From NCBI GenBank assembly GCA_964545475.1, contig CAZJGG010000046.1:1-24835 (forward strand): DNA of 24,835 nucleotides, read 5' to 3'. The DNA is from CAZJGG01 sp964545475 (lineage in GTDB: Bacteria; Bacillota; Clostridia; Lachnospirales; JAISER01). Shown piece after piece: positions 7,601-16,309 of the stretch (position 1 is its first letter; each line of letters starts with the position of its first letter). Both the position numbers and the translations under genes were made by a program. The notes under the pieces are model-generated. The model made no database searches. It was given only the letters and a program-made list of their open reading frames with translations, and was not told where the DNA came from.

Positions 7601-8227
7601 TTATTTCTTTATCCTGCCTAAAACTTCGTTGTAAACTGTGTCCGCTCTCTCGCAGCCGTCTTTAAGCATAACTTCAGCGTTTTTGTTTATTTCTTCTGCA
7701 TAAGTTTTGTCTTTCATTAAGTCTGTGTTAATAAACACATTAAGGCTTGCGCCCATTAATGCGGATTTAACAAACAAAACGCCTACACCAACATCACTTA
7801 TAGCAATTGCTGTACCTTTTTTGCAAAAGTCTTCATGGAGTGTAATACATTCCATTGCTTTTTCCATTATAGCAACAGGCACACTGCAAGCAAGCTTTAA
7901 AGCTTCTTCCATAACTTTATTTTTTTGCATTTTTTCTTCTTCCGTCTCTTTTGGAAGACCGTAAGCTTTAGAAAGCGGTTCAAAAACTTCTGCATCTTTT
8001 TGAACTAGTTCCAAAAGGTCGTTTTGGAGCTTTTCTGCTTTTTCTAAAAGAACTTTAATATCTTCTTGAACGTCTGCATATTTCTTTTTGCCTAAAGTTA
8101 AATTACCAACCATACTGCCAAGAGCCATACCAATAGCACCCACAATTGCGGAAGCGCCGCCGCCGCCGGGAACAGGCTCTTTAGAAGCAAGCACGTTTAT
8201 AAATTCAACACAGCTTTTATTTACCAT
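7601..8227 (-). CDS. fchA: Methenyl-THF cyclohydrolase FchA
   Basis: A member of the formiminotransferase-cyclodeaminase C-domain family. In acetogens and purine fermenters, stand-alone proteins of this kind act as methenyl-THF cyclohydrolases. The 208-residue, mostly helical protein has the family signature PVPGGGGASAIVGAIGMALG (18-37) near the N-terminus and SDVGVGVLFVKSALMGASLNV in the C-terminal half. It is fused to nothing and no histidine-degradation gene is near, so cyclohydrolase is more likely than formimino-THF cyclodeaminase. It sits 22 bp upstream of folD, whose own cyclohydrolase residues are missing. GGAGAG precedes the ATG. Confidence 0.88.
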   Translation of the reverse strand: MVNKSCVEFINVLASKEPVPGGGGASAIVGAIGMALGSMVGNLTLGKKKYADVQEDIKVLLEKAEKLQNDLLELVQKDAEVFEPLSKAYGLPKETEEEKMQKNKVMEEALKLACSVPVAIMEKAMECITLHEDFCKKGTAIAISDVGVGVLFVKSALMGASLNVFINTDLMKDKTYAEEINKNAEVMLKDGCERADTVYNEVLGRIKK

Positions 8228-8267
8228 AAATTACTCTCCTAACATTATACATTTATGGATATATAAA

Positions 8268-9104
8268 TTAATATTCACTAGGCATATTGTCAAGTTCCGC
8301 AAGGCTGAAAACTGGACCGTCTATGCACACATATTGATGCCCGATGTTGCATTTGCCGCATTTGCCAACACCGCAAGTCATTCTCATTTCAAGGGTTGTA
8401 AGGATTTTGTCTTTTGGCATACCCATTTCAATAAGCTTTTGAGAAACAAACTTAATCATAATAGGAGGACCGCACAAAACAGCATATGTTTTGCTCATAT
8501 CAAATGTCATTTCAGCAACCAAATTATGGGGGAAGCCAACTCTTTCATTCCAGCCGGGTTCGTCTCTGTCTATTGTAAGAGTAATTGCTGTATCTTTATT
8601 TTTGCGCCATTGTTTATATTGGTCAAAATAAACAAAGTCCGCACTGCTTCTAGCAGCTATAAGCATTTGAATTTTGCCGTATTTATCCCTTTGGCTTTCG
8701 TCGAAAACATATGTAATAAGTGGGCGTAAAGGCGCAAGACCTAAACCGCCGGCAATGTATAAAATGTCGTTGCCTTCAAGAGTTTCAATAGGGAAAGTGT
8801 TGCCGAAAGGCCCTCTAATATAAGCATAATCTCCCACTTTAAGGGCATGAATAGCATCTGTTAAAACGCCGGTTCGTTTTATGCTTAACTCAATAAAATC
8901 TTTTTCAAGAGGGTTGGAGGCGAAGCCGAAAGGGGCTTCGCCTATGCCGGGAACAGAAAATTCAATAAACTGCCCAGGCATAAAATCCATTTTATATCCG
9001 TCAACAAATTTTAATTTATATGTTTTTATATCCAAATCGGACTTGGTTTCCTGGACAATTTCCACAATTTCGGCTTTCATCGGTAAATATGGATTTTCGC
9101 TCAA
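8268..9104 (-). CDS. flxA: FlxA-like NAD(P)H:acceptor flavoprotein with [2Fe-2S]
   Basis: Ferredoxin-reductase-like subunit that would pass electrons between NAD(P)H and Fe-S partners. The 278 residues hold an FAD barrel (about 10-105, with PGQFIEFSVPGIGEAPFGFAS), a nucleotide-binding domain starting at IAGGLGLAPLRPL (117-129), the CGPP motif (211-214), and a C-terminal [2Fe-2S] loop CGVGKCGKC-x7-C (Cys244, 249, 252, 260). This is the FlxA, AsrB and sulfhydrogenase-gamma type. The start is a TTG at 9104: GGAGG lies 7 bases before it and TTGA overlaps the stop of the upstream gene. Given the FlxB-, FlxC- and MvhD-like genes just upstream, the FlxABCD assignment is better than sulfite reductase (no AsrC). 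Confidence 0.85.
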   Translation of the reverse strand: MSENPYLPMKAEIVEIVQETKSDLDIKTYKLKFVDGYKMDFMPGQFIEFSVPGIGEAPFGFASNPLEKDFIELSIKRTGVLTDAIHALKVGDYAYIRGPFGNTFPIETLEGNDILYIAGGLGLAPLRPLITYVFDESQRDKYGKIQMLIAARSSADFVYFDQYKQWRKNKDTAITLTIDRDEPGWNERVGFPHNLVAEMTFDMSKTYAVLCGPPIMIKFVSQKLIEMGMPKDKILTTLEMRMTCGVGKCGKCNIGHQYVCIDGPVFSLAELDNMPSEY

Positions 9105-10075
9105 TTTAATTCCTCCATTATCCCTTCGACAATTGTTTTAATGTTCATTCCCGCAGGACAGCTTCTTAAACATCTGCCGCAGCCCGTACACGCAACATGA
9201 CCGAAGTTTTTCTTAACATATAAATATTTGTGCATAACTCTTTGGCGGTAACGCTCTTGCTTAGATTCCCTTGGGTTATGCCCGGAAGCATGAAGCGTAA
9301 ATTTCGGGAACATACAGCTATCCCAATTACGGTATCTGCAAGAATCTCCGCCCTCGGTAACGTCTTTAAACAAAAAGCAGTGACAAGTCGGGCAAATGTA
9401 AGTACACATACCGCATCCCTGACAAATTTTAACAACGTCATCCCAGTTAATTTTGCTAAACATTTCCTCTTCGCTTGCATCAATTGAAAGGGTTTTGTCA
9501 AATTCCGGGGATTTATACTCAGGGTTTGTAAAGCTTTCTAAGCCGGGAATATAAGATTTAAGAGCTTCTTTACCCTTTTCGGAAGCGTAAAGAACTTCGT
9601 AGCTGTCGCCCTTATCTTCAAGGAACATATCGCATTCGCTTGAATATTTCATATCAGTTTCACGCATGTCGCAGAAACAGCCGGGCTTTTTGTCTTTACA
9701 GCCAACTCCAATAATAACGGTATTTTCTAAATGGGCTTCAAAAAACGGGTCGCTAAATTTGCCGGTTGTAAAAACTTTTGTCATTACTTTTAAGGCTTCT
9801 AAATCGCAAGGGCGCACGCCGAAAAGCACAACACCTTTATCAGGTTTTTCCGCAATTACTTCACCCTCAGAAAAAGTAATAATTTTTTCACAACGAGGGA
9901 AGAAATATTCTTTGGGAGATTTATATGGAATTTCATCATTCATTACAATTTCGTCTACGCTTGCAATGTTAAGAAAGTCAAGTTTTTTGCCGTTAGAAGC
10001 AGGCGCAGCTACTGTTTTTTCTTTCATAATTTCAGCAAGAACTGATTTCATTTCATTTTTTGAAATATTAAGCAT
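9101..10075 (-). CDS. flxB: FlxB-like (AsrA-type) double [4Fe-4S] protein
   Basis: Electron-transfer subunit of 324 residues. The N-terminal 200 residues resemble the AsrA/sulfhydrogenase-beta type (FGVRPCDLEALKVM near 85-98, GVGCKDKKPGCFCD). Two [4Fe-4S] motifs follow: CQGCGMCTYIC (Cys218, 221, 224, 228) and CTGCGRCLRSC (Cys296, 299, 302, 306). It would wire the NAD(P)H flavoprotein FlxA to the rest of the complex. I place the start at ATG 10075, 8 bases after GGAGG; a GTG at 10084 would overlap that ribosome site. It overlaps the preceding gene by 8 bases and the following by 4. Confidence 0.82.
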   Translation of the reverse strand: MLNISKNEMKSVLAEIMKEKTVAAPASNGKKLDFLNIASVDEIVMNDEIPYKSPKEYFFPRCEKIITFSEGEVIAEKPDKGVVLFGVRPCDLEALKVMTKVFTTGKFSDPFFEAHLENTVIIGVGCKDKKPGCFCDMRETDMKYSSECDMFLEDKGDSYEVLYASEKGKEALKSYIPGLESFTNPEYKSPEFDKTLSIDASEEEMFSKINWDDVVKICQGCGMCTYICPTCHCFLFKDVTEGGDSCRYRNWDSCMFPKFTLHASGHNPRESKQERYRQRVMHKYLYVKKNFGHVACTGCGRCLRSCPAGMNIKTIVEGIMEELN

Positions 10076-10925
10076 GAGCCTCACCTCCTAAAAAGCCGAC
10101 TTCTTTGTCTTCAAAAGTGTGTGTAAGCATAGCCGGTGTGTCTTCCAAATTCATTCCGGAGCGGTAATCGTACATATCGCTAATGAAGTTTGTTACCTCT
10201 TTAATAATATAACGCACGTTTACGCCGGAGGCGCAAGCCGCCTCGCAAGAGCCGCATTCAACGCATCTTCCTGATAAGTGCATTGCACGCCCTAAATGGA
10301 ATGTCATTTTTGTTCCGGCATCAATTTCAGCAGGCTGCCAGTCCGGCATATCCCGCTCTACAAAGCAGTTTTTGCAATAACAGCCATAACAAGCCTGACG
10401 GCAGGAATAACATAAAATACATTTATCAATTTCTTTTTGTAATTTTTCTAAATTTCTAGCCAAATCTTCGCCTTCAGAATCTTTAGCTTTTCCGGCGGCG
10501 CTGTCAACGTTTTCGTCTTTAATATATGTATCGTAAAGTGGGGGAGTATGCACGTTGCAATCTCCGCAACCCGGGCGGCAGTCTCCGTTTTCGTCAACCA
10601 TTCCGCCGCAGTCCACGCCGATAATATAAACATTTTCACGGCTAACTTGCTGTTCAATAATATATTGTACAATTGCCCGAACATCACAAGGTTTTGCTAA
10701 AATAGCAATTTTCTGCTTTTGCCCATGGAGATACGGTGCTAAATTTTGATAACATCTGTTACCCCAAACAATTTTTTCAGCATCCTCAGGTTTTGAAGCG
10801 AAAAACGGTATTTGCAAGCCGTTAATGCCACCCTCGGTGTATGCCAAAACTGTATCTACAGTTTTTTCTTCTAAAAGCTTTTTACTTACTTCTCTTATTT
10901 CTTGTATTATTTTATCAAAACTCAT
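10068..10925 (-). CDS. flxC: FlxC-like double [4Fe-4S] protein
   Basis: A second AsrA/FrhB-related electron-transfer protein, 285 residues. The N-terminal half has IAILAKPCDVRAIVQY (73-88) and IIGVDCGG (101-108), matching the flxB product's 'RPCD' region, so the two genes look like ancient paralogues. Two [4Fe-4S] motifs follow: CILCYSCRQAC (Cys169, 172, 175, 179) and CVECGSCEAAC (Cys221, 224, 227, 231). Extra cysteines lie between them (GCYCKNC, 181-187) and in CRPGCGDC (116-123), perhaps another cluster. The ATG at 10925 shares ATGA with the mvhD stop, and GAGGGGG lies about 10 bases upstream, which fixes the start. Confidence 0.8.
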   Translation of the reverse strand: MSFDKIIQEIREVSKKLLEEKTVDTVLAYTEGGINGLQIPFFASKPEDAEKIVWGNRCYQNLAPYLHGQKQKIAILAKPCDVRAIVQYIIEQQVSRENVYIIGVDCGGMVDENGDCRPGCGDCNVHTPPLYDTYIKDENVDSAAGKAKDSEGEDLARNLEKLQKEIDKCILCYSCRQACYGCYCKNCFVERDMPDWQPAEIDAGTKMTFHLGRAMHLSGRCVECGSCEAACASGVNVRYIIKEVTNFISDMYDYRSGMNLEDTPAMLTHTFEDKEVGFLGGEAHA

Positions 10926-11398
10926 TTGCAGCAAGCCCCCTCGCAACAGCCGCTCTTTTTGAGCGTATTATTTGGACCAAGCTTTTTAACGTTAGCGGTT
11001 ACTTCATCAACAACCTGGGCAAAGCGACCACCCTCAGAAGCGGAAACCCATGTAAACTGAACTCTGTTCGGGTCTATACCAACGGTTGTTAGAAGTTTTT
11101 TAAGCACTACAAAACGTCTTCTTGCGAACAAATTGCCGGAAAGGTAATGGCAATCCCCCGGGTGACAGCCGGAAACCATAACGCCGTCTGCGCCGTCTAG
11201 GAGAGCTTTTATTATATAAACAGGGTTAATACGCCCGGAGCAAGGCACACGGATAACACGAATATTGGGCGGGTATTGAAGCCTGCTTGTTCCTGCTAAG
11301 TCTGCGCCGGCATAAGAGCACCAATTGCATAAAAACGCAATTATTTTCGGCTCAAATTCTGCGGATTTATCTTTTTGTTCTTGACAACTGCAACTCAT
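10922..11398 (-). CDS. mvhD: MvhD/FlxD [2Fe-2S] electron-transfer subunit
   Basis: MvhD links an electron-donating module to HdrA in methanogens; FlxD is its bacterial counterpart. The 158-residue protein has CNWCSYAGADLAGTSR (Cys24, Cys27), VPCSGRI (Cys53) and VSGCHPGDCHYLSGN (Cys78, Cys83), the complete MvhD ligand pattern. A Cys-rich N-terminus (MSCSC) and C-terminus (SGCCEGACCK) are additions to the core domain. The ATG at 11398 has a GAGGGGG box about 9 bases upstream. It lies between the giant HdrA gene and the FlxC-like gene, exactly where a connector between Hdr and Flx modules would be expected. Confidence 0.93.
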   Translation of the reverse strand: MSCSCQEQKDKSAEFEPKIIAFLCNWCSYAGADLAGTSRLQYPPNIRVIRVPCSGRINPVYIIKALLDGADGVMVSGCHPGDCHYLSGNLFARRRFVVLKKLLTTVGIDPNRVQFTWVSASEGGRFAQVVDEVTANVKKLGPNNTLKKSGCCEGACCK

Positions 11399-11415
11399 CA
11401 AATTCTGCCCCCTCT

Positions 11416-14400
11416 CTAAATTACGCTGCGGCGTAATAAGTATTCAATTTCTGAAAGAACCTGTTTGTCGGAAAAACCGCTGACATCAATTGCACCGCAA
11501 CGGCAAGTTGCAGAGCATGTTCCGCAGCCTTTGCATAATACTTCGTTAACAACGGCACGGCGTACTGTTCCGTTTCTGACAGCAACGTCTTTAACTTCAA
11601 TAGCCTTGTAAGCGCAAACTTGTTCGCAAGCGCCGCAAGCAACGCATAAGTCACTGTTAACAGTTGCAATTGTTCCTTCAGTTTCAAGCTGGTCTTTAGA
11701 AATAACCGTAGCGGCACGCCCGGCAGCGGCACGCCCTTGAATTATGCTTTCTTTCATATTTTTAGGTGCATGAGCAAGACCGCATAAATATACGCCTTCC
11801 GTAGCAAAGTCTACAGGGCGGAGCTTAACATGGGCTTCAAGGAAAAATCCTTCTTGATTAAGCGGCACTTTAAGCATTTGAGCGATTTTCTTGTTGTTGT
11901 CAACGTCCGGCACAATTGCGGAGCTTAAAACAAGCATATCTGCACAAACTTCAACGTCTCCCTGTAAAAGCGGTTCGTAAGCTTTAATTGAAAGCTTATC
12001 GCCGTTAGCTGTTACAACAGGTTTTTTGTCTTGGTCGTAACGGATAAATCTAACGCCTTTTTGGCGAGCTTCTATATAATTAAGTTCGTTTAAGCCGTAA
12101 GTTCTTACATCTCTGTAGAAAATAGTAACTTCCATTTCTGGGTTTTGTTCTTTTAACAATATAGCGTTTTTAACCGCTTGATTACAGCAAACACGGCTGC
12201 AATATTGGTGTTCGCCTTCACGAGAGCCAACGCACTGAATCATTGCAACACTCTTAGCGCCGTTAAGGTCTGCAAAATTATTTCCGGCATATTTTTCAAA
12301 TTCAAGCATTGTTACAACTTTGTCGCTTTCGCCGTATAAGTATTCTTCCGGTTTTTGTTCGTTTGCGCCTACAGCCACAATTACAACGCCGTGTGCAATG
12401 TCTCTTGAAAATTCTCCGCATTTAAGTTTAGTTTTGTAATTGCCCACATAGCCGTCTATTGTGTCAACCGTTGAATTCAAGTAAACCTGGATTAACGGGT
12501 TATTTGTAGCTTTGCTAATCATTTCGTTTATGTAGAACGAAACGGGGCGACCATAATTACTTGTGTTAACGTTAATGCCGTTGCCGCCAAGAGCAGAAGA
12601 GCGTTCTACCAAATGAACTGGATAACCCATTTGCGCAATAGAAAGAGCCGAAGAAAGCCCGGAAACACCGCCGCCGATAACAAGAGCCGCTTTGTTAACA
12701 TCAATTTTCTTACGTGTAAGCTGTTTAGCATGAGTAACTTTACCAACTGCCATGCGAACAAGCTCTTTAGCCTTAAATGTGGCAACTTCATGGTTTTCCA
12801 TGTGTACCCAACTGCATTGGTCACGAATGTTTGCCATAGCAAACAAATATGGGTTAAGCCCTGCTTTTACTAAGACCCCTTGGAACAAAGGTTCATGAGT
12901 TCTAGGCGTGCAAGAAGCAACAACAATTCTGTTAAGCCCATATTCTTCAATTTTATCTGCAATAATCTTTTGAGAGTCTACAGAGCAAGTGTAAAGGAAC
13001 TGCTCTGAATGAACAACAAAAGGCAATGTTTTAGAATAATTTACAATTTCTTCAATGCTAACGTATCCGCCGATGTTAACGCCGCAATGGCAAAGGAAAA
13101 CACCGATTCTTATAGGCTCTTTGGAAACGTCTCGCATTGGAACTACAGGCTCTTCTTTAAAGAATGTGCTGTAATCCTTAAACAAATCAATTTCTTCAAG
13201 CTTAGCCATTTTAGCCGCTCCGGCTGCCGCTGCGCTTGCTTCAATAACAGTTTCAGGAATATCTTTTGGCCCTGCCGCAACGCCGCAAGCGAAAACACCA
13301 TCTTTGCTTGTAACGGTAGAGTTAAATTCGTTAGACCAAACAAAGCCGTATTTATCAGTTTTAATGCCTGTGCTGTTATATAAAACGGCATTATCTTTTT
13401 TAGGCTTCATACCGATAGAAAGCACAACAATGTCGTATTCGGAATCTGCGCCAACACCGTTTTCGTTTGTAAACCTAACAATTAACTGACCGTTTTCATC
13501 GTTTCTGTCAATTGTAGAAATTCTGCTTCTTACAAAGTTAATTTTATATTTATTTTTAGCGGAATCTATGTATTTGTCAAAGTCTTTGCCGAAAGCTCTC
13601 ATATCCATATAATAAATATCAATATCTTCAACGCTTGGCAAATGCTCTTTAGTAATCATTGCTTCCTTAATTGCGTACATACAGCAAACAGAAGAACAGT
13701 ACTCGTTGTTGCATTGTTTATCTCTAGAACCAACGCACTGAATAAACGCAATACGTTTAGGTGATTTATTGTCTGACGGGCGTTGAACGTGCCCTGCATA
13801 AGGGCCGCCGGCGGACAAAATTCTTTCATATTCAAGGCTTGTAACAACGTCTTGATATTTTTCATATCCGAATTCTTTAGGAATTTCAGAGGTAGCATCA
13901 TAACCAGAAGAAATAACAACAGAGCTTATTGGAATTTCAACAATTGTTTCTGTTTGTGCATGGCAAATTGCTTTTGCTTGGCAAGCTTCTTCGCAAAGCT
14001 TACATTCACAGCAAATAGAGCAGTCAACACAACGCTTCGCTTCTTTTACAGCTTGGTCTTCGCTGTATCCAAGCTCAACTTCGTCAAAAGTAGTCTGTCT
14101 GCGTTTTAAATCTATCATAGGCATTTTTGCTCTTGCTTCATTTTTATAGCTTCTAACGTCAACATCTTCAATGTTAGTTTGAGGAAGCACAAATGGGTCG
14201 ATAGGAAGATCTAAGCCTTCCAAATAGTTGATAATTGCTTTTGCGGCACGGTTGCCGTCTGCAACAGCTTCAACCATTGTTGCAGGGCCTCTTAAGCAGT
14301 CGCCTCCTGTAAAAATGCCGTCCATATTTGTTTTTACAGTCTTTTTGTCGCAAATAATTCTGCCTTTTTCATCAAAAATAGAAATTCCGGCTTCCGTAAG

Positions 14401-15882
14401 TTTTTCGCTTTCGGAATATTGACCGATTGAGCGAATAATGCAGTCCGCTTCAATAACATATTCAGAGCCTTCAATAGTTTGCGGACGGCGTCTGCCGCTG
14501 GCATCCGGCTTGCCGAGTTTGTTTTTAACACATTTTAAGCCGGTTACTTTGCCGTCTTCTTCCACAACTTCTACAGGAGCAGTTAAAAATTCAAATTTAA
14601 CGCCCTCTTCCATTGCGTGTTCAACTTCCCATTCGTTGGCAGGCATTTCGTCTTGTGAACGTCTGTAAACAACTGTAACGTCACAGCCGAGCCTTAAAGC
14701 GGAGCGTGCAGCATCCATTGCAACGTTACCGCCGCCGATAACTAAAACTTTTTGACCGATTTTATCACGGTTGCCTAAGTTAAGTTCACGCAAAAAGTCT
14801 ACGGAAGAAATAACGCCTTGCGCATTTTCGCCGTTAATGCCTAGCTTCATGTCTTTATGTGCGCCGATTGCTACGAAAATAGCTTTGTAGCCGTCTTGTT
14901 TAAGCTGTTCAAGAGTAAAATCTTTGCCGACAGCTTGATTAAGCTTAATTTCAACGCCCATATCTTCAATCATTTTAACTTCTTCAAGTAAAATGTCTTT
15001 ATTTAAACGGTAATCAGGAATACCAACTTTTAACATGCCACCTGCAACAGGAAGCGCTTCAAAAATTGTAACTTTATAACCTTCAAGAGAAAGTTTGTAT
15101 GCGCAGTTAAGCCCGGATGGACCTGCGCCGATAATAGCTACTTTAGTGTCTTTAGGTTCAGCTTTTACTTCAATTGGGTTTAATTTGCCTTGTTCTTTAA
15201 GTTTATCAGAAACAAAGCGTTTTAAAGAAGCTATAGAAATAGATTCTTCAACAAATTGGCGTGAGCAGTTTGTTTCGCAAGGGTGCAAACAAACACGCCC
15301 TAAAACTCCGGCAAAAGGAGTTGTGCGCCTAATAACGTTTAAAGCTTCTTCGTATTTGCCTTCGCCAACAAGAGTTACATAAGCATGTGCATCAAGTTTA
15401 GCAGGGCATTCATATTTGCAAGGAGATGTTCCTTTTTTATCTATAACTGCTTTATTAGGAACGGCTTGCGCAAAAGGCTTGTAAACAGCCTTTCTGTTGC
15501 CAATTCCCATGTCAAATTCCGATTTATGAGTAACAGGGCACGCATCAAAGCAGTCGTTGCAGCCCTTGCAGATGTCTTCGTCTATGTATCGTGGTTTGCG
15601 TTTAACTACGGCTGTTAGGTTTGGAGCTTCCCCTTTAATTTCCGTAACCTCGCTGTAAGAAAGGGTTTTTACAAGCGGGTGATTATAACATGACGTTACC
15701 TTTGGCGCTAAAATACAAGCGGAGCAGTCGTTTGTTGGAAAGGTTTTATCGAGCTGTGCCATTCTGCCGCCGATTGAGGGGGTGGATTCAACCAAAAACA
15801 CAGGTATGCCCATTTCCGCTAAGTCGTGGGAAGCTTGAATTCCCGCAATACCGCCGCCGATAACCATTACAGGTTTTTTCAT
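11416..15882 (-). CDS. hdrA: Giant HdrA with inserted GltD-like module
   Basis: A 1488-residue flavin/Fe-S protein, over twice the usual HdrA size. In order: the first HdrA half (VIGGGIAGIQASHDLAEMG at 8-26, Cys53/Cys56/Cys65 region, CKGCNDCFDAC at 105-115); from about 152 to 560 a GltD-like NAD(P)H-dependent flavoprotein module (CKYECP, GRVCLHPCETNC at 196-206, FAD site IIGAGPSGLNCAYKL at 250-264, NAD(P) site VIGGGNVAMDAARSA at 381-395, TGGDCLRGP); a Cys-rich segment (618-640); the rest of the first HdrA (FIQCVGSRD, YCSSVCC); a second complete HdrA from about 922 (FLCHCGVNIGGY, VIGGGVSGLSSA at 1068-1079, IQCVGSREG, YCSRVCC); and a C-terminal double [4Fe-4S] ferredoxin (CVACGACEQVC, CKGCGTCSATC). 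HdrA is the flavin-bifurcating subunit; the insert could add a third flavin and a second NAD(P)H site. The start is ATG 15882, 6 bases after GGAGG. Confidence 0.93.
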   Translation of the reverse strand: MKKPVMVIGGGIAGIQASHDLAEMGIPVFLVESTPSIGGRMAQLDKTFPTNDCSACILAPKVTSCYNHPLVKTLSYSEVTEIKGEAPNLTAVVKRKPRYIDEDICKGCNDCFDACPVTHKSEFDMGIGNRKAVYKPFAQAVPNKAVIDKKGTSPCKYECPAKLDAHAYVTLVGEGKYEEALNVIRRTTPFAGVLGRVCLHPCETNCSRQFVEESISIASLKRFVSDKLKEQGKLNPIEVKAEPKDTKVAIIGAGPSGLNCAYKLSLEGYKVTIFEALPVAGGMLKVGIPDYRLNKDILLEEVKMIEDMGVEIKLNQAVGKDFTLEQLKQDGYKAIFVAIGAHKDMKLGINGENAQGVISSVDFLRELNLGNRDKIGQKVLVIGGGNVAMDAARSALRLGCDVTVVYRRSQDEMPANEWEVEHAMEEGVKFEFLTAPVEVVEEDGKVTGLKCVKNKLGKPDASGRRRPQTIEGSEYVIEADCIIRSIGQYSESEKLTEAGISIFDEKGRIICDKKTVKTNMDGIFTGGDCLRGPATMVEAVADGNRAAKAIINYLEGLDLPIDPFVLPQTNIEDVDVRSYKNEARAKMPMIDLKRRQTTFDEVELGYSEDQAVKEAKRCVDCSICCECKLCEEACQAKAICHAQTETIVEIPISSVVISSGYDATSEIPKEFGYEKYQDVVTSLEYERILSAGGPYAGHVQRPSDNKSPKRIAFIQCVGSRDKQCNNEYCSSVCCMYAIKEAMITKEHLPSVEDIDIYYMDMRAFGKDFDKYIDSAKNKYKINFVRSRISTIDRNDENGQLIVRFTNENGVGADSEYDIVVLSIGMKPKKDNAVLYNSTGIKTDKYGFVWSNEFNSTVTSKDGVFACGVAAGPKDIPETVIEASAAAAGAAKMAKLEEIDLFKDYSTFFKEEPVVPMRDVSKEPIRIGVFLCHCGVNIGGYVSIEEIVNYSKTLPFVVHSEQFLYTCSVDSQKIIADKIEEYGLNRIVVASCTPRTHEPLFQGVLVKAGLNPYLFAMANIRDQCSWVHMENHEVATFKAKELVRMAVGKVTHAKQLTRKKIDVNKAALVIGGGVSGLSSALSIAQMGYPVHLVERSSALGGNGINVNTSNYGRPVSFYINEMISKATNNPLIQVYLNSTVDTIDGYVGNYKTKLKCGEFSRDIAHGVVIVAVGANEQKPEEYLYGESDKVVTMLEFEKYAGNNFADLNGAKSVAMIQCVGSREGEHQYCSRVCCNQAVKNAILLKEQNPEMEVTIFYRDVRTYGLNELNYIEARQKGVRFIRYDQDKKPVVTANGDKLSIKAYEPLLQGDVEVCADMLVLSSAIVPDVDNNKKIAQMLKVPLNQEGFFLEAHVKLRPVDFATEGVYLCGLAHAPKNMKESIIQGRAAAGRAATVISKDQLETEGTIATVNSDLCVACGACEQVCAYKAIEVKDVAVRNGTVRRAVVNEVLCKGCGTCSATCRCGAIDVSGFSDKQVLSEIEYLLRRSVI

Positions 15883-15897
15883 GCGAAGCCTCCTCAA

Positions 15898-16296
15898 TTA
15901 TTTGTTAAGTGCCTGACAAATTTTAGCCAAGCGGTCTTTTTTTGCTTCAATGTCCAGAGCGTTGATTTTGTCTATTAATTCCTGGCTCTTATAGCCTTTT
16001 TCAACCGCAAGCTCTCTAAGTGTTCTTAAAACGTCTGCAAAGCGAACGTCTTGTGGACAGTGTGAAACGCAAGCGTGGCATTGGTTGCATTTCCAAATTT
16101 CGTCAGATTTTAAAATTTCTTCTTGTTTATCAAGCAAAATCATTCTCATAATTTTTCTCGGGTTATAGCTGTCGTCAATTTCGTTTACGGGGCAGCCTGC
16201 AGTGCAAGAGCCGCAAAGGAAGCAGTTAAGCACGTTAGCGCCGCCTGGAGTGTTTCTTACTTCATTTTTGAAATTTTCTAAAACTTGTTCACTCAT
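15898..16296 (-). CDS. hdrC: HdrC-like double [4Fe-4S] subunit
   Basis: HdrC carries electrons from HdrA to HdrB in heterodisulfide reductases. The 132-residue protein has two classical motifs: CFLCGSCTAGCP (Cys25, 28, 31, 35) and CNQCHACVSHCP (Cys70, 73, 76, 80), followed by the HdrC-type helix VRFADVLRTLRELA. The start is ATG 16296 with GAGGTG 6 bases upstream. It lies 15 bp before hdrA and 13 bp after metF. No HdrB (CCG-domain) gene accompanies it, so its electron acceptor must be something else; MetV or MetF, encoded just upstream, is the natural candidate. That partner is my inference. Confidence 0.92.
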   Translation of the reverse strand: MSEQVLENFKNEVRNTPGGANVLNCFLCGSCTAGCPVNEIDDSYNPRKIMRMILLDKQEEILKSDEIWKCNQCHACVSHCPQDVRFADVLRTLRELAVEKGYKSQELIDKINALDIEAKKDRLAKICQALNK

Positions 16297-16309
16297 TATT
16301 CGCACCTCA

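Noticed and set aside
9166..9501. Overlapping open frames inside the operon genes on both strands
   Set aside because: They lie wholly within well-supported genes, carry no recognisable domain and have no ribosome sites.
8268..10075. Anaerobic sulfite reductase AsrAB
   Set aside because: Sequence type is similar, but AsrC (siroheme subunit) is absent and the neighbours are MvhD, HdrA, HdrC and MetVF, which fit FlxABCD.
11416..15882. Assembly chimera or mis-joined genes as the source of the giant HdrA
   Set aside because: The frame is continuous, HdrA sequence flanks the GltD-like part on both sides, and base composition does not change visibly at the junctions.
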